Assembly (NCBI GenBank): GCA_001414485.1
Contig: LLEY01000007.1
Coordinates: 682,001 to 746,000, forward strand
Direction of reading: 5' to 3'
Length of the DNA stretch: 64,000 nt
Origin: Calycina herbarum
Lineage: Eukaryota; Ascomycota; Leotiomycetes; Helotiales; Pezizellaceae
This document shows, piece by piece, positions 23,721 to 37,208 of this stretch. Positions within the stretch are counted from its first letter, which is position 1; each line of letters begins with the position of its first letter. Made by a program: the position numbers and the translations under genes. Below the pieces are notes generated by a model. It saw only the letters and a list, made by a program, of their open reading frames with translations, had not been told where the DNA came from and ran no database searches.

Positions 23721-24210
23721 ATATCTTACTCTATATAGAAGAAGAAAGAAGAATATATACTTCTTATAAAAAGTATTAAAATAATCTATAATAAAATATT
23801 ATTATACTCTTACTATACTTCCTAAAAGCATAAATGTTTTATAGATTCCTTCTAATCTTCTTAGTATTCTAAATATATTTAGTCGAAGCTAAAATATAAT
23901 AGGACCAACAACGCTTAAGAGAAGAACGTTTCTTATACTAATAACTAGGCCTCTATTAAAAAACAAGAGGAGAAGCTAGAGAGAGAGGAGAAAGAGGTAA
24001 TAGTAAGGATTCTATAATTACGAAAGTAGAAGGCCTTTCTAAAAGAAAAGTAGTATAAAATGTTCTATTAAGGGCTTTATTTTCTTAATAAACTTAATAC
24101 TACTAAGAAAGTAGAAAAGAAAGAGAAAGAGAAGAAAGAGAGAGAGGAAAAAGAACAGCGAGAGGCGGAGGTCGTCTATCTAGCAGCCCTGCCTATTCCT
24201 ATTGGTTTCT
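23721..24210 (+). pseudogene. Antisense ORF remnant in element B
   Basis: Plus-strand frame opposite to gag-pol, homologous to that of element C. The start position reads ATA (23721-23723). From there to the shared Leu-Ala-Ala-Leu-Pro codons is 459 bases, exactly as in C, with no indel that shifts frame. The Glu/Lys-rich coiled-coil segment is clear at about 24085-24165 (KKVEKKEKEKKEREEKEQ). Stops are TAG/TAA only. Confidence 0.6.
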
Positions 24211-27200
24211 AATCTAAGATAGGTCTTAACCTAGCCTTCTTTAAGGCTTTTCCTTTAGACTATAAGATATAGGTAAACCTAGGTTTTATTAGTAGAACTT
24301 CTAAAGTTCTACTAAGTAATAGTTAAGATTACTTCTTAGCTCCTAAGTGTTTTCTAAGTATAGGTAATCTAACTATTTAATTAAGTACTTAATTCGTCCT
24401 TTAATAAATCTATAGTTAAGAATCCTCTTAACTTTATACTTAGTATTTAGGTTTACTAGTTAAATTTCTATAATTAGAGCTAGTGGTGCTCTTAGTAGTA
24501 CTAGTTTAAGTAAGGATATATAGAATACTAGATAGATGTTTATTATCTTTAATAGTACTAATTTATAATTTAAAGGTCTCTTAACTTATTTAATTTTAAA
24601 TAGTCTAAGTTTTTTATAATCTAGTTTATTACTTAGTCTTTTTATATTAATGTTTTTCTATACTAAGTAGACTTTATCCCTCTCTTTTAGCGTTAGCTTC
24701 TAACTACGTCGTTTGTTATAATAGTACGTATTTCTTTCTACTATAAATTACAGGTCCTTTATAAGTTTCTTATATAGACTTTTAATTTTTAAGACCTAAA
24801 TATAAGTAAGTTAGTTATTAATAGTCATAGATAGTAGTTCTCAATATACTATTAATTTATACTTAAAATTAGTATAAAATAGTATAATAAGTATTATTTC
24901 TATTACTAAACTATTATAAGCAAACTATGTTAAAAGCAGCAGTTCTACCTAGTTATCTTACTAGTAGTTTATATAATAACAAAGGTATATTTTAACTACT
25001 TAATTCATCTGTTTGTTTCCTCTATTTATTTAAGAGTAGAAAGCTATAGAGAGCTTTCTTTTTACACCTAATCATTCTATAAGAGTAATCTAAAATTTTA
25101 AGATAAAGAGCTTATCTCTATCTAAGAGTATCTCTTCTAATAGTCTATATCTTAAGACTACTTCTCTAAGAAATATAAATACTAATTCCTTAGCTATACT
25201 TAACTCTATATATACTATAAGAATTATATACTTTATAAGTCGTTCTATAATAACTAAGATTATATTATATTTAACTCCTATTATTAAGTCTTTAGATTTT
25301 AATAATTTAATAATAAAATCTATAGATATTAATTTCTAAGGTATCTATAGTATTAAAGTAGTATTTATCTATCTATAAGGAGTATAGTAGGAAGCCTTAT
25401 TCCTAGTATAGGTATTATATTCCGCTATTACTTCCTTAACTATCGCGGATAACTAATTAATATAGTAGTATTATCTTATTCTTTAGAAGGTTCTACGAAT
25501 TCCTTAGTAACCGTAAGTAAGTATAGTATAGTATTCTTATATAAACTCCTTTATATATAAGCTAGGAACTTATAATTTCCCTTTTATATATTAATTATAA
25601 CCTTTATATATATTTTAAATTTTATCTATCTAGATATTATTTATTACTACTATCTTATATATAGTAGATACTAAGTCTCTATTCTTAAGAGTTTTTAAGA
25701 TTATAATCTTCTTATACTCCTTATTTCCCTCGTATCTAGGTTTCTAGCTAAGAGTATTAACTTAAGTATTTAACATTTCTTTTATATATTAAATAATAAT
25801 ATTAAATCCTTCTAATATCTTTAACTATCTAGCTAATCGTCTTATTATAAGTTCCTTAGTTATTATAAACGTCCTAAGGTTCTTATAGTTAAATAAAACT
25901 ATAACTAGGTATTTTACTAGCTATAAATAAATTCTTTAGTATTCTAAAGCTAATACTATAGTAAGCAGTTCCTTATTAAAGATACTATAGTTTTATTATA
26001 CTAGGTTAAATGTTTTTAAATAATATATAATAGGTATAAGTTTTCTCTTATTATTTAGTTATAGGTAAATTATACCTACTACTATGTCTAAGATATCTGT
26101 TTTAATTATACTAGGTTTGTCTATATTAAAATTATATAGAATAGGTTCTTTTATAAACCTTACTTTAATTTTCTAAAAAGTATTCTCTACCTATTTATTT
26201 TATATAAACTTAATAGCTTTCTTAACTAGTACTAACATTAGTTTAGTAATCTTTATATAGTCTTATATAAATAGATAGCAAAAGTTTATAAATCTAAGAA
26301 AGGACTATATATCTTTTATATTCTCTAGTAATTTCTAGTTTAAGATGTCTTAGATCTTTACTAGATCTATTTCTATTTTTCCTAAGCTAAATACCTATTC
26401 TAGGAAAAGTATCTAAGTTACTTTAAACTTATATTTTAAGAGTTTTAATTAAGAGTTTACTTTTATAAGTTATTATAAAACCTCTCTAACATATTTCTTA
26501 TATTCCTCTTCTTTTTCTAAGAAGATTAGGATATTATCTAAGTAATAAATTACTATTACTCTTAGAAGATCTCTTAAAATATTATTATTTTATCTTTAAT
26601 ATATAGCTAGTATATTATAAAGTCTAAATAGTATAACTATATACTTATAAAGGCCTAATAGTAAAGTAAATACTATCTTCTATTTGTCTCTAACTTTTAT
26701 TTATATAAGTTTATAAACGTTTTATTAATCTAGTTTCGTAAATCGTACTACTTTATCTAACTTATCTTATAAGTATTAGCTAGGTAGTAGTAGATAAGCG
26801 TTCTTAACTGTAGTATAATTTACTTCTTAATAATTAATATATACTCTCTTATCTAGGTTATCTTTCTTCTTAATAATAAGTATATTTAAGGTAATTAGTA
26901 ACTTAGATTTTCTAATATATCCTTTCTTAATACCTTCCTTTATATAACTTTCTATTCTCTATAGGCTTTTCTAGTTATATAACTGAAGCTTCTGCTTTAA
27001 GAGGTAATAACCCTCTTTTAATTTAATCTTATAATCTTATAAGTAATGTTCTAATAAGGCTCGTAAGTCTTCTAGGTTTTTAAACAAAGCCTTAAATTCT
27101 CTGTACTATATAGGTATTTCGTTATTAGCTTTCTTACTAACCTATAGAGGACCCTAGACAAGGTGTTCTAGTACTTTAGAAGAGGTGGCGCTAACCTCGT

Positions 27201-29411
27201 TCTAGCCTTAAAGTTATAAATATAAACCTATATATTTATATCGACTAAAGGTTATCGTTCTAGCCTTCTAGTTAATTTCTAGATTATGTTTCTAAATCTA
27301 TAGTATACTAAGTATTGCTTCCTTACTTCCTATTTTAATAATATTAAATTATATATTTAAGTAGTATCCTTTAATATTAATTTCTATTAGAATAGTTTAC
27401 TAATTAATAATTCCGTTTTAATATATAATATCTATTCTATTAACTACTCTTAACTGATATAGTCTTATCTCTTTAATTAGAACGTTTAGCTTCTCTTAAG
27501 CTATTAGAGAGATAAAGTTACCCGTTGCTCCTAAGTTTATTATAACTTATAACTTTTTCCCTTTTACTTCTATAGTTATTACTAACTGTCTTTCTCTTAA
27601 AGTAGTGTTTAACTTTGCTTTAATATATTAGACTTCGAAAGATTAATTTTCTCGATTATAATTTTTTCTTTCCTTGTTCTTATACTATAGAAAGAATCTT
27701 ACTCTTTTCTTATTAATATATGTTACCTTATATACTAATCTATATTCTACGATTCCTATAGTTTTAGGAATTTCCTCTATAAATTGCTTTAGTATTTGTC
27801 CGCAGTTATATTAGATCTATTCGTAACTAGTTTCTAAAATAGCTTCTATAGACTATAGTTCTCCTATATATAGATAATCTAAAGTAGCTTCTAGTATACT
27901 TATCTCTGGTTTTATATAGTAAACCTTGAATATATAGTCCCTTAAATTCTTTTCTCTAACAGCTCTAATCCGAGACTAAGGAAAGAATACTACTCCTTCT
28001 TTATCTAATAATACTACTTCGTATATTTAATAATATTCTACTATTTTAGTAAGTTCTAGTAATATTCCTTTGAATCGCTTCTATAATAACTAGTCTAAAG
28101 TTAGACTTGGTTTATATTATATCTATTATACTATTATTTCCTAAACTGTTTCTATAAACTATAGTTCTTCTACTAATAGATAGTATATTTCTTCTAGTTC
28201 CGTCTTAGCCTATCTGGTTATATTAAATTCCCTTTACTCCTAGAATAATATACTAAATAGTTATTATAAGTCGTATTTTCTTAATACTAATCTATTATTT
28301 CTAATTAACATAACTACGATATATTACTTAAATTCCTCTAGTATAATATCTTTAGATAGTGTTCTAAGGAAAGAGGTTTTAATTCGTCCTATAAATCTTA
28401 TTAGAACTTACTATGTCTATATACTAGTCTTACCTAAAATATCGTATATTCTCTATATATCCCCTACTTTAGAGTAAGTAGGTTTCTTAGCTAGTTGTCG
28501 TTTCTATTCTAGTTCCTTTTCTTTAATAGTTTTCTATCTAGTAATTAGACTAACTAGAGTTATTATTTTAGGGTTATTACTTATAACTATATACGTTGTT
28601 AAGATAGTTAGGTTAACTCCTTATATTATATAAGGACTTTAGAAATCTAGTTTCTAATTGTCGATATATACCTATCGATTTCCTTATTTAAAAGTTCTAA
28701 GGAAAGCCTAAGTTTCTCTAACTTCTAGGTCTTTATTCTTTATTTCTTCTTTTAAACTAGAAGATGAACCCGATGTCTTTAAAGAACTAGTTAATAGTAG
28801 TAATTCGTATTCTATTTAAAGAGGTTACTTAGATTCTATTACTAATTATATATTATAATATTTCTTAAGAAGTAGATCTCTATTATTATTAGTGTCTTAT
28901 ACTCTACTAATTCCTTCGTTATCTTTAATCTAGGTTCTATATCCTCGTACTTTAAGCTTCTTATCTATAAGTTTAATATAATCGGTTAAAACTACCTATT
29001 ATTAAATAGTAGTATTAATTTGTTTCTTTCTCTTAGAATCTTTCTTCTTACTATACTTATTTGCTCTATAGCCTAGTTAGCTATAATTATAACATAAGTT
29101 CTACTTACGTTAATGATTTCGTTCTTCCTAGAAAAGTCCTTCTTTCTTTAGAAAGGTTTTCTTTTATATAGTGTTTGCCTCCTTACTATGCTTACTAGTA
29201 TAAGAGTGCTTCTACTTTCTTAACCCTTTGCTCTTTTCCCTATGTCTAGGGTTACTCTTCCTAAATTTATATAGGCGGTTGTCTAGCTAGACGACTTCCT
29301 TAATTATACCTATAATAGTTAAGAACTATATATTCTACTTAGCTATTTCCTTACGAATATATATCTTTAATCCTTTGTAAAAGAGTTCTATAAGAGTAAT
29401 TACGTCCTATC

Positions 29412-29857
29412 TATAACAAAACTCAAATAAACTAAACAAAGGTGACTAAGTCTCGTAGGTTAGTATATAGTAAGAAGTATGAATACGCTGGGTTGTTCAC
29501 TTAGAAGTGAACTTATTACTTATATTAAAGATGTTAAATAAGATGATATAATTAATAACTAAAGTTAAGTATAAAGCTCCTATCTAGGTAACAGACGTGC
29601 TAGTATATATAGAACCCTTCGTACTACCTGGATCCCTATATAAGCCTAGATCCCTGGATCCTTTTAGATCCCTTAAGGGATCTAATAGGATCTATTATAT
29701 AACCTCTAATAGTTACCTAATAGTAAGATCCTAGAATACCTAAATACCTTTATATTATTAATTCTCTCTTATACTATCTTTCATTTCCTAGATATCGTAC
29801 CTTATCCTGTTAGAGCGCTGTCTAGACTACTTACTACGTATAACGTGATTCGTAACA
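29412..29857 (-). repeat. 3' LTR of element C (446 bp)
   Basis: Plus-strand start TATAACAAAACTCAAATAAAC and end CGTGATTCGTAACA, followed by CTATCCCCTTCTTAGCC (polypurine tract complement). The TGTTACGAATCACG terminus is intact here. Confidence 0.9.
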
Positions 29858-29947
29858 CTATCCCCTTCTTAGCCTAGCGTGTCCTCACGCTTAAGTATAA
29901 GCTAAGGAACTCGGTTAAGGTGTTAGTAGCATCCTTTCCTTTCTATT

Positions 29948-30436
29948 ATGTCCTACCCTATATAGAAGAAGAAAGAAGAACATATACTTCTTATAAAAAG
30001 TATTGAAATAGTTTATAACGAAATATTACTATGCTCTTACTACGCTTCTTAAAAGCGTAGATGTTTTATAGATTCCTCCTAATCTTCTTGTTATTCTAAA
30101 TACGTTTAGTCGAAGCTAAAATATAATAGCACCGATGATGCTTAGGAGAAAAACGTTCCCTACGTCAACGATTAAGCCTCTATTAAAAAACAAGAGGAGA
30201 AGCTAGAAAGAGAGGAGGAGGAGGCAATAGCAAGGATTCTACAGTTACGAAAGTAGAAGGCCTTTCTAAAAGAAAGGTAGTATAAAATGTCTTATTAAGG
30301 TCTTCGTTTTCTTAACGAACTCGACACTGCTAAGGAGGTAGAAAAGAAAGAGAAAGAAGAGAAAGAGAGAAAGGAAAAAGAATAGTAAGAGGCAGAGGTT
30401 ACCTGCCTAGCAGCCTTACCTATTCTTATTAGTTCT
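29948..30436 (+). pseudogene. Antisense ORF of element C, putative coiled-coil protein
   Basis: Runs against gag-pol, between the pol 3' end and the 3' LTR. It starts at ATG 29948-29950 (MSYPI...) about 90 bases inside the LTR, and stays in one frame for 163 codons to TAA at 30437-30439; this last stop may itself be a mutated Gln, because the same frame continues SEIGLNLAFFEAF beyond it. Eleven internal stops are all TAA/TAG, each one transition from Gln or Trp. Readable parts include KKQEEKLEREEEEAIARILQ, a LRK-KAFLKER segment, GLRFLNELDTAKEVEKKEKE and EAEVTCLAALPI. It is strongly charged and probably a coiled coil. The RGL-LDELD-like signature recalls many unnamed proteins in fungal genomes. 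No function is claimed. Confidence 0.55.
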
Positions 30437-33400
30437 TAATCCGAGATAGGTCTTAACCTAGCCTTCTTCGAAGCCTTTCTTTTAAACTACGAGATATAGG
30501 TAAACTTAGGTTTTATTAGTAGAACTCCTAAAGTTCTACTAAGCAACGGTTAAGGTTGCTTTTTAGTTCCTAAGTATTTTCTAAGTATAGGTAATTCAAC
30601 TACTTAATTAAATACTTAACTTATCCTTTAATAAGTTTATAGTTAAGAATCCTCTTAACTTCGTATTCGACGTTTAGGTTTACTAGTTAAATTTCTATAA
30701 GTAGAGCTAGTAGTACTCCTAGTAGTACTAGTTCGAGTAAGGATATATAGAATACTAGGTAGATGTTTATTATCCTTAGTAGTACTAATTCATAGTTTAA
30801 AGGTCCTTTAACACGTTTAATTTTAAATAGTCTAAGTTTTTTATAATCTAGTTTATTACTTAGTCTTTTTATATCGATATTCTTTTATACTAAGTAGACT
30901 TTATCTCCCTCTTTTAGTATTAGCTCCTAACTACGTCGTTTATTATAGTAGTATATATTTCTTTCTACTACAAATTATAGGTCCTCTACAAGTTCCTTAT
31001 ATAGATTCTTAATTTTTAAGACATAAACACGAGTAAGTTAGTTATTAATAGTTATAGACAGTGGTTCTTAATACGTCGTTAATTTATATCTAAAGTTAGC
31101 ATAGAATAGTATAATAAGTATTATTTCCGTTACTAAACTATTATAGGTAAACTATACTAAAGGCAGTAGTTCTACCTAGTTGTTTTACTAGTAGTTTATA
31201 TAATAATAAAGGTATGTTTTAACTACTTAATTTATTCGTTCGTTTCCTCTATTTGTTTATAAGTAAAAAGCTATTAAAAGCTTTCTTTTCGCACCTAATC
31301 GTTTTATAAGAGCGATCTAAAATTTAGAGGTGAAGAGTTTATCTCTATCTAAGAGTATTTCTTTAGGTAGTCTATATCTTAAGACTACTTCTCTAAGGAA
31401 TGCAAATACTAATTCCTTAGCTATACTTAACTCTATATATACTATAAGAATTATATACTTTATAAGTCGTTCTATAATAACTAGGATCGTATTATATTTA
31501 ACTCCTATTATTAAGTCTTTAGATTTTAGTAGTTTAATAATAAAATCTATAGATATTAATTTCTAAGGTATCTATAGTATTAGAGTAATATTCATCTATC
31601 TATAAGGAGTATAGTAGGAAGCCTTATTCCTAGTATAGGTATTATATTCCGTTATTACTTCCTTAACTATCGTAGATAACCGATTAACATAGTAGTATTA
31701 TCTTATCCTCTAAAGGGTTCTACGAATTCCTTAGTAACCGTAAGCGGGTATAGTATAGTATTCTCGTATAAATTCTTTTACATATAAACTAGGAACCTAT
31801 AGTTTCCCTTTTATATACTAGTTATAACCTTTATATATATTCTAAATTTTATCTATCTATATATCGTTTATTACTACTATCTTATATATAGTAGGTACTA
31901 AGTCTCTATTCTTAAGAGTTTTTAAGATTATAATCCTTTTATACTCTTTATTCCCCTTATATCTAGGTTTCCAACTAAGAGCATTAGCTCGAGTATTTAA
32001 CGTTCCTTTCACATGTCAAATAATAATGTTAAATCCTTCTAATATCTCTAACCATCTAGCTAATCGTCTTATCGTAAGTTCTTTAGTTATTATAAACGTC
32101 CTAAAGTTCTTATAGTTAGATAAAACTATAACTAGGTGTTTTACTAGCTATAAATAAATCCTCTAGTATTCTAAAGCTAATACTATAGTAAGCAATTTTT
32201 TATTAAAAATACTATAGTTTTATTATACTAGGTTAAATATCTTAGAATAATATATAATAAGTATAAGTTTTCCTTTATTATTTAGCTATAGGTAAACCGC
32301 TCTTACTACTATATCTAAGACGTCTATTTTAATCATACTAGGCTTTTCTATATTAAAATTATATAGAATAGGTTCTTCTATAAACTTCGCTTTAATTTTC
32401 TAAAAAGCATCCTCTACCTATTTATTCTATATAAACTTAATAGCTTTCTTAACCAGTCTTAATATTAGTTTAGTAATCTTTACATAGTCTTAAATAAATA
32501 AATAGTAAAAGTTTATAAATCTAAGAAAGGACTATACGTCTTTTATATTTTCTAGTAACTTCTAGTTTAAGACGTCCTAGATCTTTGCTAAATCTATCTC
32601 TATTTTTCCTAGGCTAAATACCTATCCTAGGAAAAGGGTCTAAGTTACTCTAAACTCGTATTTCAAGAGTTTTAACTAAGAGTTTACTTTTATAAGTTAT
32701 TATAAAACTTCTTTAACATATCTCTTATATTCCTCTTCTTTTTCTAAGAAAATTAGAATATTATCTAGGTAATAAATTACTATTACCCTTAGAAGATCTT
32801 CTAAAATATTATTATTTTATCTCTAACATATAACTAGTATATTATAAAGTCTAAAAGGCATAACTATATATTTATAAAAGCCTAATAGTAAGGCAAATAC
32901 TATCTTCTATTTATCCCCGACTTTTATTTATATAAGTCTATAAGCATTTTATTAATCTAATTTCATAAATCGTACTACCTTGCCTAACTTATCCTACAAG
33001 TATTAGCTAGGTAGTAGTAGATAAGCGTCCTTAACTATAGCGTAATTTACTTCTTAATAATTAATATATACTCTTCTATCTAGATCGTCTTTCTTTTTAA
33101 TAATAAGTATATTTAAGGTAATTAGTAACTTAGATTTTCTAATATATCCCTTCTTAATACCTTCCTTTATATAACTTTCTATTCTCTATAGACTTTTCTA
33201 GTTATACAACCGAAGCTTCTACTTCAAGAAGTAATAACCCTCTTTTAATTTAATCTTATAATCCTATAAACAATGTTTTAGCAAGGCTTATAAGTCTTTT
33301 AGGTTTTTAAACAAAGCCTTAAATTCTCTATACTATATAGGTATTTCGTTATTAGCTGTCCTACTAACCTGTAGAGGACCCTGGGCTAGGTGTCCTAGCG

Positions 33401-35471
33401 TCTTAGAAGAGGTAGCGCTAACCTTGTTCTAGCCTTATAGTTATAATTACAAACCTATATAATTATATCGACTAAAGGTTATTATTCAAGCCTTCTAATT
33501 AATATCTAGATTATATTTCCTAATCTATAATATACCTAGTATCGCTTACTTACTTCCTATTTTAATAATATCGAATTATATGTCTAAGCAGTGTCCTTTA
33601 ATAGTAATACTTATTAGAATAGTTTACTAATCGATAATTCTATCCTAGTATATAATGTCTATTCTATTAACTACTCCTAGGCGGTATAGCTTTATACCTT
33701 TAATTAAGACGTCTAGCTTCTTCTAAGCTGCTAGGGAAAGAAAATTGCCTATTACTCTTAAATCAATTAAGACTCGGAGTTCCTTTCCTCTTATCTTCGT
33801 TGTTACTATAAGTTGATTTTCTCTAGAGGTAGCGTTTAATTCTCTAATTATCAGTTAGTAGAGCTCTCTCTATACTAACTCTGTTTCCTAGTTTATATTA
33901 TATTTGTTTATCTCTTAGAAGATTATACTAAATAACTTCCTACTTTATAATTCCTAAAATATTACTCTAACTTTTCTAACTAAAGCAACTATAGTATACT
34001 AGCTTCCTATTTCTAGTATAGCTTCCTTGTTATTAGGTAGCGTGCCTAAAAAACTGGGTTTAGAGCGTTTTATAAAGTCGTTAGAACCCTACTATTACTA
34101 TTCGCTAGTTTTTTCTTATAAATCCACAACTATCTAAATATCTCCTATCTTAGGCGTACTAGATAATTTACTAGATACTGCTTATTCTAGTCTAGGTTCT
34201 TTAAATTTAATAGTTTCCCTTCTAATAATAAGGCTTACTAAAGTTATTCTGTCCTATTTATTTTAAACTATTTTATAGGTAGTTAAAATAGTAGGGTTAA
34301 TTTCTTAAGTAGAATATAGGCTCTAGAAATCAGGTTTCTAGTTTTCTATATATACCTATCTATTCCCTCTTTTAAAAGTTCTAATAAATGCCTATATCTT
34401 ACCTTATTCAGGCTTATATATTCCTAGATCCACTTCTAACGAGTTAGATATTAATTCTAACAATTCTAACAAACTTATTAATAGTAGTAATTTATATTCT
34501 ATCTAAAAAGGTAATTCGTAATCTATTTCCGATCGTATATTATAATATTCTTTAAGTAATAGATCCCTATTATTATTAGTATCTTATACCTTACTAACTT
34601 ATAACTTAATTCCTTCGTTTAGCTATAAGTATACAGCGCCTACCGTTGTATCTATAGCGTCTATTTCAATTTACGTGCTATAACCTCTAGCCTCGAGTTC
34701 TTCGTCTATAAGTTCGATTTTTTCTAGTAAAGCTACTTCTTTTTAAATAGTAGCGTTAGCTTGTTTCCCTTTAGAGTCTTTCTTCTTACTATACTCATTT
34801 GCTCTATAGCTAGGAAGACCATAGTTATAACATAAGTTCTACTCGCGTCGACGATTTCGCTCTTTCTAGAATAATCCTCCCCTCTAAGAGTTTTCTTTCT
34901 TAGATTCCTTTCCTAAAACCTATAATTTCCAAGTAGCATCGATTTCTATAGGATTTCTACGATCTTTACGTCTACTCTTTCTATGTCGATAACTATAACT
35001 TCCTTTCTTCTCTAGATTTCTTTTATAGATATAGTTATCGATCCTAATTATATTATTTATTAATTTATTTAATATATCTAGAAAATCTTCTTATACGATT
35101 TTATCCTTTACGTTATCCTTAAGTCTATAATAGAATTGTTCATATAATACTTTATTATTCTATCTTATTCGTATAGAGTACTATTGAAATTATAAGGCGT
35201 ACTTAGCAGCTAACCCCTTCTGCTTAAGTATATATAAAGCTCTAACTGCCTTTTTCTTTATATTAACATCCTTAAAAGCCTAGTTAATTCCCTCCCTAAA
35301 TCCTCGAACATTCCTAAACAAATCCCTTATTTTTTTAAACATCTAAAGAGAGACCTTTCTATTAGCTATCTTATTTATCTAGTAATCCTCTAGGTACAGT
35401 TCTAACCAGTTATAGGCTGCTCCTTCAAGACGGGTAGACAACCATATAACCTAGTCAGTTTTACTTAGAAA

Positions 35472-35669
35472 CTAGGTATAATGAAAACTTAAGTAAAGGG
35501 AAGCTTTTATTAAGAATTTAGCTAACTTCTTAGGCAAGCCATTGAACGGCTTTAGAAGAGGAAGTTTCACTTCCTCTCGAAGAGTAGTAATTGGTGTAAC
35601 CGGTATAACTAGAGGGTCTGCAGCTAGCCTTAGTAGGGTAGTTCTCGGAGTAGAAGAGGTTACCAACAT
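35472..35669 (-). pseudogene. gag N-terminal fragment of element C
   Basis: The first open piece of gag, starting at Met 35669, about 35 bases inside the 5' LTR. After the TAG stop the same frame continues (FLSKTD, then RLEGAAYNWLELYLEDY), typical of a chromovirus capsid region with the AAYNW-type motif. It is interrupted by RIP-type stops. Confidence 0.7.
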
Positions 35670-35703
35670 AGTAGCAATCTTACTTCTAAGTAGGTACTTA
35701 AAG

Positions 35704-36149
35704 TATAATAAAACTTAAACAAACTAAACAAAGGTAACTAAGTCTTATAGGTTAGTATATAGTAAGAAGTATAAATGTGCCAGGTTGTTCACTTAGAAGT
35801 AAACTTATTACTTATATCAAAGATATTAAATAAGATAATATAATTAATAACTAAAGTTAAGTACAAAGCTTCTATCTAGGTAGCAGACGTGCTAGTATAT
35901 ATAGAACCCTTCGTGCTACCTAGATCCCTATATAAGCCTAGATCCCTAGATCCCTTTAGATCCCCTAAGGGATCCAACGAGATCCATCACGTGACCTCCA
36001 ACAGTTACCCAACAGTAAGATCCTAGAATACCTAAATGCCTTTGCATTATTAATTCCCTCTTATGCTACCTTTCATTTCCTAGATATCGTGCCTTGTCCT
36101 GTCAGAGCGCCGTCTAGACTACTTACCACGTATAACGTGATTCGTAACA
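35704..36149 (-). repeat. 5' LTR of element C (446 bp)
   Basis: Plus-strand start TATAATAAAACTTAAAC and end CGTGATTCGTAACA. It is one of the least AT-shifted LTRs in the cluster. The adjoining primer-site position (minus strand) reads CTTTAAGTACCTACTT. Confidence 0.9.
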
Positions 36150-36756
36150 CTATCCCGACTTCGTTCTATAACGTTAAAACTTATTAGCGTAATCTATTAC
36201 TAATCCGGTCTAGTATAATTCTAAAAGCTTATATATAGCTGTTTAGATTATATCGAAGTCTTTAAAGACTTTCCTAATAGTTGTCTTAAATCCTCTCTAA
36301 GATTTAAATATAATCTTAGTTAATTCTATCTTTCCGTCTTTATCCTTATTTTTAAAGAAGTCCTCTAAGTATAGCTAAGCCTATTCTAATACTAATCCTC
36401 TAAGATAGGAGATAGTAAAGATAGTTCATAAGTTATAATTACCTTCGAACTTATCGGAGTTAAAGTTAAAGTAGATGTCTATTTAAAGAAGGAATAAGTT
36501 AAGTTCCTTTTGCTTCCTGTAATACGTATCTAGTATCTTAACTTTAATAGACTTAAGTGCTTCGACCTTGTAGAGCTCGGGGGCGTCCGGTATGCTAATA
36601 TTGTCGTCGTTCCTAGTTAACTGTATACCGGCAGGTGTTCTTCTAATTATACTTCCAGATGTTCCTACGACGTTGACTCGACTAGTATTCGAGCTAGCTG
36701 CTACGGTAGAGGTTACTAGGGCTATGGCGACTGAACTTCTAAGCAGGTGCTTAAAG

Positions 36757-37203
36757 TGTAATAAAACTTAAACGAACTAAATAAAGATAACTAAGTCTTA
36801 AAGGTTAGTATACAGGTAAGAAGTATAGATACGCCGGGTTGTTTACTTAGAAGTAAACTCGTTACTTATATCAAAGATGTTAAATAAGATAATAAGATTA
36901 ATAACTAAAGTTAAGTATAAAGCTCCTATCTAGGTAGCAGACGTACTAGTACATATAGAACCCTTCGTGCCACCTAGATCCCTATATAAGCCTAGATCCC
37001 TAGATCTCTTTAGATCCCCCACGGGATCTAACGGGATCTATCACGTGACCTCCAACAGTTATCTAATAGTGAGATCCTAGAATACCTAAATACCTTTATA
37101 TTACTAATTCCCTCTCGTACTACCTTCTATTTCCTAGATATCGTACCTTGTCCTATTAGAACGCCGTCTAGACTACTTACCACGTATAACGTGATTCGTA
37201 ACA
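36757..37203 (-). repeat. 5' LTR of element B (447 bp)
   Basis: Plus-strand start TGTAATAAAACTTAAAC and end CGTGATTCGTAACA. It retains the CA end of the LTR (TG on this strand), which is mutated in the left partner. It is followed by CTACT, the target duplication. Confidence 0.9.
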
Positions 37204-37208
37204 CTACT

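Larger units (their letters stand above)
29412..36149 (-). mobile_element. Element C: chromovirus nested in gag of element B
   Basis: A 6,738-bp element with 446-bp LTRs, flanked by the target duplication CTATC (29407-29411 and 36150-36154). It lies on the minus strand, like B. The gag start is visible just inside the right LTR (Met at 35669, then TPRTTLLRLAADPLVIPV and PLLKPFNGLPKKLAKFL). The zinc knuckle is near 34790-34840 as CYNYGLPSYRANE, with Cys and His replaced by Tyr. The RT, integrase and chromodomain order matches A and B. Many CpA-type mutations are present, but it is visibly less AT-shifted than A or the left half of B, consistent with a younger insertion. Stops still interrupt every frame. 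Confidence 0.9.
23184..37203 (-). mobile_element. Element B: chromovirus on the minus strand, split by element C
   Basis: LTRs at 23184-23630 (3') and 36757-37203 (5') are flanked by the target duplication CTACT (23179-23183 and 37204-37208). The internal part runs leftward: gag start near 36700-36160, then, after the inserted element C, the rest of gag (zinc knuckle near 29060-29110), protease, RT, RNase H, integrase, and a chromodomain near 24370-24420. Without C and one target duplication it is about 7.28 kb. In-frame TAG/TAA stops and Cys to Tyr changes show RIP inactivation. The gag reading frame resumes at 36155 directly beyond the right end of C, proving that C inserted into B. Confidence 0.9.

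Noticed and set aside
31330..31566. 78-codon plus-strand frame inside element C
   Set aside because: It is the antisense of pol, and such frames are expected in AT-rich mutated DNA; it is not at the position of the conserved antisense ORF.
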